From Gemmatimonadota bacterium (GTDB lineage: Bacteria > Gemmatimonadota > Gemmatimonadetes > Gemmatimonadales > Gemmatimonadaceae): 12,276 bases of DNA. Below the pieces are notes generated by a model that worked only from the letters and a program-made list of their open reading frames with translations, did not search any database and was not told the DNA's origin. Of this stretch, positions 6,589 through 12,276 are shown piece after piece. The first letter of the stretch is position 1, and each line of letters starts with the position of its first letter. The stretch spans positions 1 through 12,276 of the forward strand of contig PKVB01000122.1 in NCBI GenBank assembly GCA_003131365.1. The letters are read 5' to 3'. The position numbers and the translations under genes are program-made.

Positions 6589-7113
6589 CTAGCGGTTCGC
6601 CGTGTACTGCATCCCCGCGCTCGCCAGCGACCGACCCTGAAGCAACGCGTCGATCTCAGCCGCCGCCACCGGACGCGGCGAGATCCAACCATCGCTGATG
6701 GCGCGCGTTGGAACCGTAACGCTCGCGACAGTTCCAGTCGGACTGATCTCTACAACCGCGGTTGCATCGGTCACGCCCTGCATCCCGCTGTTGATGACCA
6801 GCACCCATCTTCCGACCGCCGGGCGCTGCCAGCGCACGACGTACATGCCAGGCTGAGATCCGGCACGGATGTCGAGCGGCATGCTCTGCCGCTTTCCATT
6901 TACCACTCCCTCTGCTGTTCCCGTCACGGTTTTCGCCATCAGGTCGCCGTGATGGTAGGTACGGACGGTGAGAAAGGCATCTCGCGAAGTGCGGTCGAAC
7001 GGATTGGCGGGGTACTCGATTGCGATCCACGGTGGTCCCGCCAGCGCGGTGCTGAACGCTGTAAGCGTGAGCGCGGTGACGAGTGCAAAGGTGCGAAGCA
7101 GCGTGCGGTTCAT
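6589..7113 (-). CDS. Secreted protein of unknown function, possible immunoglobulin-like fold
   Basis: A 174-aa protein. The start is ATG at 7113, supported by AGGAG with a 6-nt spacer; a longer frame reaching 7203 has no such support and would bury the signal peptide. Residues 1-25 are a clean Sec signal (basic MNRTLLR, hydrophobic core, STALA|GPPW). The mature part has beta-rich stretches: WIAIEYPANPFD, FLTVRTYHHGD, GMYVVRWQRPAVGRWVLVINS, ATAVVEIS and VASVTVPTR. This alternation resembles a small Ig-like or YtkA/CopC-like sandwich, but no family is firmly recognised. It is the last gene of the minus-strand run, 106 bp after the DUF4097 gene. It may belong to that operon or have its own promoter; none was recognised. 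It terminates at the shared hairpin. Confidence 0.75.
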   Translation of the reverse strand: MNRTLLRTFALVTALTLTAFSTALAGPPWIAIEYPANPFDRTSRDAFLTVRTYHHGDLMAKTVTGTAEGVVNGKRQSMPLDIRAGSQPGMYVVRWQRPAVGRWVLVINSGMQGVTDATAVVEISPTGTVASVTVPTRAISDGWISPRPVAAAEIDALLQGRSLASAGMQYTANR

Positions 7114-7219
7114 GGCAATCTCCTGAAGAAGTTTTGCCGACGTCCGAAGTTTGTTGAGCACTTCGAACTCGCCAGCGCCTCTACGATGCCACTGGCCCCT
7201 CAATGGTTGAAAAACTTCG

Positions 7220-8155
7220 CTACTGCGTTCTCCGCAGAGTTACCGGACCCTTGAAGGTTCGCACCGACACCTTTGCACCGCCGCCACTCGTGTCCATCGT
7301 TAGCTCGGCGCCGCGGCCGAACCGTCCGGGAATCGGGCTGTTCTTCGAGAGATTATTGGTGATGCTTCCGGCGATCGTCACGACGGAGAAAGACGCAGCT
7401 GTTCTATCTGGAATCGCTATATCGATCGTTCCGCTGTGGGTATCGAAATCGAACGCGCCGCTCCGGTCCAGCCGGCCGACGAAGGTGATGCTACCGGTCA
7501 CTGTTTCGATCTTGGTGCGCTCGAAGACTCCGCCATCGACTTTCACCGCTCCGCTCACGGTGGAAAACGCCGCGTCGGAGCTCGCGCCCTGGAAGACGAT
7601 CGTTCCTGACGCGCTCTTCGCCCTGACCCATGGCGGCGAGCCCGTGATATGGATGTCGCCGTCGATCGCTTCGGCGTTCAGCTCGTGCGGGCTTCCGGTG
7701 ACGTCGATCGTTCCGCTCACGACGTACAGGTCGAGCCCGCCATCGACTCCATTGACATCGATGTTTGCCGTGGCCGTCTTCACCCAGAGGCGGATGCGAC
7801 TCGGTACCCAAACCTCGAGCCGGGTCGGCTTCGGATCCCGATCGTTCGCCGATTCCACGAACATCTTGGCGCCGGCGTAGCCTCCACCTATGTAGAAGTT
7901 GTCCCCGGCGCCGAGCGTTCCTCGCACCATGACGGTGTCCTTGTCCCAGCCGTGAACTACCACGCTGCCGACCATGTTGACGATTCGGAGCGCGCCTTCC
8001 ATTCCGAGCGGAAGCTTGCGCTCGACCTTCTTCTGGGCAAAAGCCGGCGATGACAAGAACAGGATGGCGGCGCCTCCAAGGATGCAGGCGCGACTCAGCG
8101 CGGCCCGCGCTCTCGTTCGACCACGATCGGTTACTACGCGAAGCTCAGCTTCCAC
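7220..8155 (-). CDS. Exported DUF4097-family beta-strand-repeat protein
   Basis: A 311-aa protein. The GTG start at 8155 overlaps the end of the anti-sigma gene by 11 nt and has GGAG 7 nt upstream. The N-terminus is a 20-residue basic stretch (Arg-rich), then a hydrophobic segment ending SSPAFA|QKK (about residue 41), so it is exported. The rest is a repetitive beta-helix-like DUF4097 ('putative adhesin') domain with short rungs such as GSVVVHGWDKDTVMVRG, TANIDVNGVDGGLDLYVVSG, GTIDVTGSPHELNAEAIDGD, SGTIVFQG, GAVKVDGG, GSITFVG and SGTIDIAI. These repeat the pattern S/T-G-x-I-x-V/I. Many such proteins sit in ECF sigma operons. Function is probably envelope-associated and is unknown in detail. 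Translation is evidently coupled to the anti-sigma factor. Confidence 0.88.
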   Translation of the reverse strand: MEAELRVVTDRGRTRARAALSRACILGGAAILFLSSPAFAQKKVERKLPLGMEGALRIVNMVGSVVVHGWDKDTVMVRGTLGAGDNFYIGGGYAGAKMFVESANDRDPKPTRLEVWVPSRIRLWVKTATANIDVNGVDGGLDLYVVSGTIDVTGSPHELNAEAIDGDIHITGSPPWVRAKSASGTIVFQGASSDAAFSTVSGAVKVDGGVFERTKIETVTGSITFVGRLDRSGAFDFDTHSGTIDIAIPDRTAASFSVVTIAGSITNNLSKNSPIPGRFGRGAELTMDTSGGGAKVSVRTFKGPVTLRRTQ

Positions 8156-8831
8156 GCGTCATCTCCGCCGTCCGGCGCATCAGATCCATCTTTTGTCTGT
8201 ACGTTCCCGACAGCATTTCGATCAGCATCTTGTTCGCCGGGTCGCGAGCCAGCGCGCTTCGCGCTTCGAGAATCGCTTCGTCAATCGTGCGGAGACTCGC
8301 CTTGAGCTGGGCGACGGTTTCCGGAGCCAGCGACGCTTCCTGCTGATCCAGGAGATCCTGCAGAACGGCGACATTCCGCAAATAGGTGTTCTCTTCGATC
8401 GTGAAGGCGACGAATGTAGCTGGCGTAGCTCCGGTCCCGGTATTGCTCGCGGTAGCGCGTGAGGAATCCGCGCCGCTGCCTCGCGAATTGAGATAGAGCG
8501 CGGTTCCACCAGAGGAGAGGACTGCAGCCAGAACCACCGCGGCCGCCAGGACGTACGGCCGCCGCCAGAAGCTCTCAGACGTTTCGCGTTGTGTTGCGAA
8601 CGCCTCTTTGTCACGCTCGATGGCGGCGCGGATGTTCATCCACGCCTCGGCCGGTGGCTCAATTGATTTCGGCAGATCCGCTGCCCGCGCGAGGATTCCC
8701 TTCAGGCTTTCCACTTCCGCGGCGCAGATGGCGCACACCGCGATATGATCAGTCACGGGGCCGCGCTCGTCTTCAGTCAGCTCGCCGGTGACGTAATCGT
8801 CCAGTAGATGTCTGATCACTTCGTGTGTCAT
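8145..8831 (-). CDS. Membrane anti-sigma factor with N-terminal zinc-finger (ZAS) domain and extended extracytoplasmic region
   Basis: A 228-aa single-pass membrane protein. It should hold the ECF sigma factor encoded just upstream (4-nt ATGA overlap) in the cytoplasm. The ZAS domain covers about residues 1-45: His3 or His8 as first ligand and the H-x3-C-x2-C motif His29, Cys33, Cys36. A linker (46-91) leads to one transmembrane segment (about 93-114). Residues 115-228 face the periplasm: a Ser/Ala/Thr-rich stretch and then a predicted helical, Glu/Arg/Leu-rich part (about 145-225, ENTYLRNVAVLQDLLDQQ... to RRTAEMTRG) that may form a coiled coil. Cys33 and Cys36 could make the pair redox-sensitive, as in RsrA-type factors, but the usual release by proteolysis is equally possible. 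The downstream DUF4097 gene overlaps its 3' end. Confidence 0.9.
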   Translation of the reverse strand: MTHEVIRHLLDDYVTGELTEDERGPVTDHIAVCAICAAEVESLKGILARAADLPKSIEPPAEAWMNIRAAIERDKEAFATQRETSESFWRRPYVLAAAVVLAAVLSSGGTALYLNSRGSGADSSRATASNTGTGATPATFVAFTIEENTYLRNVAVLQDLLDQQEASLAPETVAQLKASLRTIDEAILEARSALARDPANKMLIEMLSGTYRQKMDLMRRTAEMTRGS

Positions 8832-9418
8832 CGCTCCAACCTCTCTCTCAATAATCGGCGGGCACGGTGCAGCTGCGCCTTGACCGTTCCAACGGAGATG
8901 CTCAGCTGTTCCGCGATCTCCTGGTGCTGGTACCCCTCGACATCGTGTAGCACGAACGCGAGCCTCGCGCCTCTTGGCAGCGAGGCGATTGCGTTTTCCA
9001 TATCCATCTTCAGTTCCACGCCGCTCAATCGGACGGCGCCAGGCAGCCGCGCCGTATCGTCCATCTGCAATACTCTCGCGGTTCTCCTGTTATCGCTTCT
9101 CGCGTTCTCGAGCATCGTGTTGACCGCCAGGCGATGAAGCCATGATGAGAACGCGCAGTCTCCGCGAAACGTGGAGAGCCTCCGCCACGCCCTGACGAAT
9201 ACATCCTGCATCAGCTCCGTCGCGTCGGAGGAATCACCGGCCTTGAGACGCAGGCACAATGCGAAGGTCCGCCCCGAGTGCTCACGGTAGAGCAGCTCGA
9301 AGGCATCGACATCTCCCGACTGCGCGCGCCGGATGGTATCCAGCGCTGCAGTCTTCTCTTCACCAATCGTGGACGGGAAAGGTCCGATAGTGTCTGATAC
9401 CACCGCGCTCGTCTTCAT
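8828..9418 (-). CDS. ECF-subfamily RNA polymerase sigma factor
   Basis: A 196-aa sigma-70 family protein with only regions 2 and 4. Region 2 runs about residues 33-110 and includes DAFELLYREHSGRTFALCLRL, the DxxxLMQDVFVRAWRRLSTFRGD helix and SSWLHRLAVNTMLENAR. Region 4 is about 139-193: IASLPRGARLAFVLHDVEGYQHQEIAEQLSISVGTVKAQLHRARRLL, with the HTH recognition helix SVGTVKAQLHRAR. It lacks the extra C-terminal domains of ECF41-like types. Its stop overlaps the anti-sigma start by 4 nt, so the two are co-translated and this is the cognate pair. The N-terminal ~25 residues are Thr/Ser-rich and variable. No good ribosome site lies before the ATG at 9418, so a slightly different start is possible. 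It is likely to control an envelope-stress regulon including its own operon. Confidence 0.95.
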   Translation of the reverse strand: MKTSAVVSDTIGPFPSTIGEEKTAALDTIRRAQSGDVDAFELLYREHSGRTFALCLRLKAGDSSDATELMQDVFVRAWRRLSTFRGDCAFSSWLHRLAVNTMLENARSDNRRTARVLQMDDTARLPGAVRLSGVELKMDMENAIASLPRGARLAFVLHDVEGYQHQEIAEQLSISVGTVKAQLHRARRLLRERLER

Positions 9419-9423
9419 CTCAG

Positions 9424-9451
9424 CCGGGAATAAGATGCCACTCGGGGTTCC
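9424..9451 (-). promoter_or_regulatory. Possible ECF-type promoter upstream of the sigma gene
   Basis: On the minus strand the gap before the sigma gene contains GGAACC (9451-9446), the classic ECF -35 form, followed after 16 bases by TCCCGG. If used, transcription would begin at or next to the sigma ATG, giving a very short leader or leaderless mRNA, which fits the absence of a ribosome site. The -10 match is weak, and GGAACC-like sequence also occurs by chance inside neighbouring genes, so confidence is low. Confidence 0.22.
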
Positions 9452-9534
9452 ATGGTTGGAAAGGCATGGAGTCCCGAAGATTACGAGTTATGCTCTCCTA
9501 GGAGCCCTCAGCGCTAATTGGCCGAGTGGTGCGG

Positions 9535-9714
9535 TTACTCGATGTCGTCGCCGAGTTCGAACTTGGAGCGGGTGAGGGCAATGATGCGGTCGAGGCCGGC
9601 TTTCACTTCCGGCGGCAGATCACGGCGCGCCATCAGGCGCTCCGCCTCCTGGCGAATCGAATCCAGCGCCTGCATGAAGTTTCCCTTTTTCAGCTTGCCG
9701 GTGTCGTCACTCAC
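9535..9714 (-). CDS. Conserved-looking small protein of 59 aa, overlapping the transglutaminase gene
   Basis: A short gene starting at GTG (9714-9712) and ending at TAA (9537-9535). The product is about 59 aa, with no signal peptide or membrane segment. It begins MSDDTGKLKKGNFMQALDS, has a charged helical middle (RQEAERLMARRDLPPEVKAG), and ends LGDDIE. The start lies inside the last 8 nt of the DUF3857/transglutaminase gene (GTGAGTGA), with GGAG 7 nt before it, a typical translational-coupling arrangement. ATG at residue 14 is an alternative start but has no better ribosome site. It appears as a helix-rich soluble protein; no family is recognised. It is the last gene of the ABC/transglutaminase unit, and the sigma gene follows after 116 bp. 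Confidence 0.65.
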   Translation of the reverse strand: MSDDTGKLKKGNFMQALDSIRQEAERLMARRDLPPEVKAGLDRIIALTRSKFELGDDIE

Positions 9715-11698
9715 TGGTCTTCTCCAAAACGATGAATTTCGCGTCGTCCTTCCCGATCTGCCGAAGCCAGGTGATCAGATCGGTAACCCGGTCTGGAGGA
9801 AATATTCCTCGCGCGCCAGAGATCGTGCGCGATATGCGCAGTTCGTTACCGGATTGTGCGTATTCGGAGGTGTAGCTGCCAAAAACGCTCGATGAAGCAA
9901 CACCGGACGGAAGCCTCGCCTTCCACCCCGTCGGCAACGTGATGCTCACCGTGGTCGCCGAGGCCAACGGTCCGAGGACCTTGATGGCATCAATTGGAAA
10001 TCGGCGCTTCGGCTCTTGTTCGAGAGCCGAAGCCATCGTCGCCATTCCCGCCATGCTGCCGAGAGGAATGGTGAGAATGTGGGTTCCTCCCGCATCGACA
10101 GCGGCCTTCGCGTTTCTGATCCGGAAACTCAATCGCGGGAGCGCTGACAAATTCTTGCCGTTGAAAATGGCCAGACTATCGCCGTCCGCGCTCTCGAACA
10201 ATCTGCGGGCGAGCTGCTTCGGTAAGTCGGCACGTTGCGCCGAATCGAGCGGATTCTCGAACAGCGACCTGATCATCTCGGCGGAGCGGCCTTTACCCGC
10301 CTCCTCGTATCTTCCATTGAACATGCCGTCCTGGCCGAGAGCGCCGGTTATTCTGATTTCTTCGCGGTTGGCGCTGATAGGCTCGAGCGGGAGAATCACT
10401 TCCTCAGCGCGACCGTCGGGGTGAACGACGACGGCAAATCCGCCCTGCTCGGATGAAGGGAGCTCGCCATAGGGTACGAGCTCCGCGGTCAGATCAGTGT
10501 ATTGATATCCGCTGCCTTGTGGGACTCCGGCAATGACATGATCGAACTGCGCAATCGAAGGAAGCTCTCGATCGGCACGAGCGTCCGAATTGAGCAGAAC
10601 GGGTAACGCGGTGATGCTGATCTTGCCAAGCGCGGCTATGAAGAGCGTCACCTTGTCTTTGCAGTCCCCGAATCCCGTTTCAACCACCGTCTCGGGGGCA
10701 CGAGGCTGATAGCCACCCATTCCCAATGCGATGGAAACGTATCTGATGTCCTGCGCAACCCAGCGGTGGATGGCCCGGATCGAATCGCCGCGCGTCTTCG
10801 AGCCGGCCAGGATCTGCGCGATCTTCGATGCGACCTTGGGCGTGATTGCGTAGCGGGTCCTCGCATTATCCGCATACCACTTTGAAATGTCTGACCAGGT
10901 GAGGTTTCCGCCAATCCTGATCGACTGGAATATCTGCGACGAATCGCTCGATCCGAACGCCTCAAATTTTTCGGGAGGTAGATTCGCGGCGGACCAGCTG
11001 TAGATGTTTCGTCCGTTTCGGGCCACGACCTTCCCAGGGAAGTGCGGGTTCCGCTCCTTGATCCGAATGTGAAATGACTCGGGCACGTCGATCACGTAAT
11101 TGGATCTCATCGTCCTTGTGGCGGTGTTCACCGACCACGACGCCAGGAAATCTCCCGGCAGGTACGGTTTGAGCTCCTCAGTGGTATAGCTGTAATCGAC
11201 AATCGATCCGAGCTCTACTCCGGTGAGTGAGACGCGACGCACCTTGCGATCCGAATAAACCGGGTCACCCATGTCCGCCGGAATGTCGGAGTCCTGGATG
11301 TGAGAAGGCGCGGTGCTGACCACCTTTCCATTTGGGTCGAGGACCCGAATCCAGTTCACGGTCAATTTTTCGTGTCCTGGACTGAACGAGAATTCCTGCT
11401 CCCGATATCGCCCCACGGCGTCTTCCTTGAGAACCTGAACGACCTGACGGTAGGTACGCGTGCCGCGTCCATCGGGTTCGAGCCGCAGTACCCCCTCATC
11501 GAGAAGCCAGACCGCCGCTTCATCCGGGTGGTCCGACGGCTTGACCGCGAGTCCATACAGGGAATCCGAGCCCGACGCCGCGATTTTGTTATCGCCGGCA
11601 GGTGCACCAAGCGGATTCGAGCCGCTGGGTGGGGTGGAAATCTGCGCGACGAGAGGCGACGAGACGACGAGAAGACAGAGGAGGGAAAGAGCACGCAT
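9707..11698 (-). CDS. Exported DUF3857 and transglutaminase-like domain protein
   Basis: A 663-aa protein with an N-terminal Sec signal (MRALSLLCLLVVSSPLVAQ, cleavage around VAQ). A DUF3857 domain follows in about residues 60-250 (EAAVWLLDEGVLRLEPDGRGTR..., then HEKLTVNWIRVLDPNGKVV). A transglutaminase-like domain covers about 285-410, with the catalytic triad Cys346 in GFGDCKDK, His387 in FDHVIAGV and Asp402 in YTDLTAE. A ~240-residue C-terminal beta-rich region (DUF3858-like layout) ends the protein. This Cys-His-Asp fold acts as protease or transglutaminase in bacteria; the substrate is unknown, presumably in the periplasm. It starts 8 bp after the ABC transporter gene stop and overlaps the 59-aa gene by 8 nt at its end, so all three are very likely one operon. 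Confidence 0.9.
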   Translation of the reverse strand: MRALSLLCLLVVSSPLVAQISTPPSGSNPLGAPAGDNKIAASGSDSLYGLAVKPSDHPDEAAVWLLDEGVLRLEPDGRGTRTYRQVVQVLKEDAVGRYREQEFSFSPGHEKLTVNWIRVLDPNGKVVSTAPSHIQDSDIPADMGDPVYSDRKVRRVSLTGVELGSIVDYSYTTEELKPYLPGDFLASWSVNTATRTMRSNYVIDVPESFHIRIKERNPHFPGKVVARNGRNIYSWSAANLPPEKFEAFGSSDSSQIFQSIRIGGNLTWSDISKWYADNARTRYAITPKVASKIAQILAGSKTRGDSIRAIHRWVAQDIRYVSIALGMGGYQPRAPETVVETGFGDCKDKVTLFIAALGKISITALPVLLNSDARADRELPSIAQFDHVIAGVPQGSGYQYTDLTAELVPYGELPSSEQGGFAVVVHPDGRAEEVILPLEPISANREEIRITGALGQDGMFNGRYEEAGKGRSAEMIRSLFENPLDSAQRADLPKQLARRLFESADGDSLAIFNGKNLSALPRLSFRIRNAKAAVDAGGTHILTIPLGSMAGMATMASALEQEPKRRFPIDAIKVLGPLASATTVSITLPTGWKARLPSGVASSSVFGSYTSEYAQSGNELRISRTISGARGIFPPDRVTDLITWLRQIGKDDAKFIVLEKTSE

Positions 11699-11706
11699 CT
11701 AGGGAT

Positions 11707-12276
11707 TTATCCTGCGGTGACGAGTTTTTCCGATTTAGCGGATGGTAGCTGCGGTATCGCACGCCGTTCGCCGACCTGCTGGCGCCACATTGCATAGTAG
11801 AGGCCGGTTTGCCCCAGAAGATCATCGTGCTGACCCACCTCGACGATCTTGCCGCGCTCGAGGACGTAGATCCGGTCGGCGTGCATCACTGTCGACAGCC
11901 GGTGGGCGATGAGAATCGTGATCACTTCGCGCGAGCTTGCAACTTCCCGCATCGTGCGGCTGATCTCCTCCTCGGTGAGCGAATCCAGCGACGACGTGGC
12001 CTCGTCGAACACCAGGAGATGAGGGTTGCGGAGCAGTGCGCGCGCGATCGAGAGCCGCTGCTTCTCTCCGCCCGAGACCTTGACTCCGCCTTCGCCGATC
12101 AGCGTATCGAGCCCCTTGTCAGCCCGCGCCAGGAGAGCGTTTGCCGCGGACTTGTGCAGCACGTCGAGGCACTCTTCGTCGGTCGCGTGCGGATTCACGA
12201 ATTTGAGATTCTCGCGAATGGTTCCAGAGAACAGCTGCGCGTCCTGGGTGACCAGACCGATCTGCTCGCGCAGCCG
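11707..12276 (-). CDS. ABC exporter ATPase domain, MsbA/Sav1866 type (5' part outside window)
   Basis: Only the C-terminal 189 residues are in the window. The frame is open to the right edge, and the Walker A motif and membrane domain lie beyond it. Visible nucleotide-binding motifs in order: the Q-loop VTQD with the SGTIRENL segment typical of exporters, the ABC signature VSGGEKQR, Walker B LLVFDEATSSLD and the H-loop AHRLST, followed by the D-loop/C-terminal RIYVLERGKIVEVGQHDDLL. A short tail (PQLPSAKSEKLVTAG) ends it. This organisation belongs to type-IV exporters that fuse a six-helix transmembrane domain to an ATPase; the substrate (lipid, peptide or drug) cannot be read from this part. 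It is probably the first gene of the ABC/transglutaminase/59-aa unit, with the next start 8 bp after its TAA. Confidence 0.92.
   Translation of the reverse strand, partial: RLREQIGLVTQDAQLFSGTIRENLKFVNPHATDEECLDVLHKSAANALLARADKGLDTLIGEGGVKVSGGEKQRLSIARALLRNPHLLVFDEATSSLDSLTEEEISRTMREVASSREVITILIAHRLSTVMHADRIYVLERGKIVEVGQHDDLLGQTGLYYAMWRQQVGERRAIPQLPSAKSEKLVTAG

Noticed and set aside
7145..7165. 6-bp inverted repeat CGAAGT/ACTTCG between the DUF4097 and secreted-protein genes
   Set aside because: Short stem, 9-base loop and no T-run on the transcribed strand; not convincing as terminator or operator.
6586..7254. 222-codon open frame on the + strand opposite the secreted protein gene
   Set aside because: Arg/His-rich composition typical of an antisense shadow; the minus-strand gene has a signal peptide and a strong AGGAG.
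7203..7880. Long open frame of 225 codons on the + strand, opposite the DUF4097 gene
   Set aside because: It mirrors the repetitive DUF4097 coding sequence; the minus-strand product has a signal peptide, family repeats and a coupled start, whereas this one has no recognisable domain or ribosome site.
9495..9504. Perfect palindrome CTCCTAGGAG in the gap before the sigma gene, considered as operator or terminator
   Set aside because: Only 10 bp with no loop, T-run or second copy; too short to support a call.

Overview
The window looks like a chromosomal segment of a GC-rich, Gram-negative-type bacterium. It encodes lipoprotein-like and Sec-exported proteins, an ECF sigma/anti-sigma pair, a DUF3857-transglutaminase and DUF4097 proteins. 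This mix is common in Gemmatimonadota and related soil phyla. That assignment is inference from gene content only; no rRNA or marker gene is present. No tRNA, rRNA, CRISPR array or complete mobile element was seen.

Left part (1-4095, all + strand) is an arsenic-type detoxification island. It holds the 3' end of an arsenite methyltransferase (arsM), an ArsN2-type GNAT acetyltransferase, a calcineurin-like metallophosphoesterase whose start overlaps the arsN2 stop, a DMT/EamA transporter with an extremely His-rich C-terminal tail, and an exported YncE-like beta-propeller protein. Between the phosphoesterase and the transporter lies a 16-codon minus-strand remnant that reads like the extreme C-terminus of a short-chain dehydrogenase/reductase. 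It suggests the transporter (and perhaps the propeller) was joined to the ars genes by a recombination event.

Middle part (4084-6543): an exported M19 membrane dipeptidase (-) overlaps the propeller gene tail-to-tail by 12 bp. It lies 45 bp downstream of a small DUF2007 gene on the same strand. A divergent gene (+) encodes a putative lipoprotein with a C-terminal LprI/DUF1311 domain, and a perfect 10-bp stem-loop follows it.

Right part (6589-12276, all - strand) reads, in transcription order: an ABC exporter ATPase domain (cut by the window edge), an exported DUF3857/transglutaminase protein, a 59-aa small protein overlapping it by 8 nt, a 116-bp gap with a possible ECF-type promoter, an ECF sigma factor, its zinc-finger anti-sigma factor (4-nt ATGA overlap), an exported DUF4097 protein (11-nt overlap), and finally a secreted protein of unknown function. 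The sigma/anti-sigma/DUF4097 trio is clearly one translationally coupled unit and probably an envelope-stress circuit. The ABC/transglutaminase/59-aa trio is a second tight unit just upstream.

The points most worth a second look are the unusual partners in the ars island (CxC-containing phosphoesterase, His-tailed DMT transporter, secreted propeller), the SDR remnant, the 59-aa gene, and the anti-sigma factor with an extended extracytoplasmic helical region.
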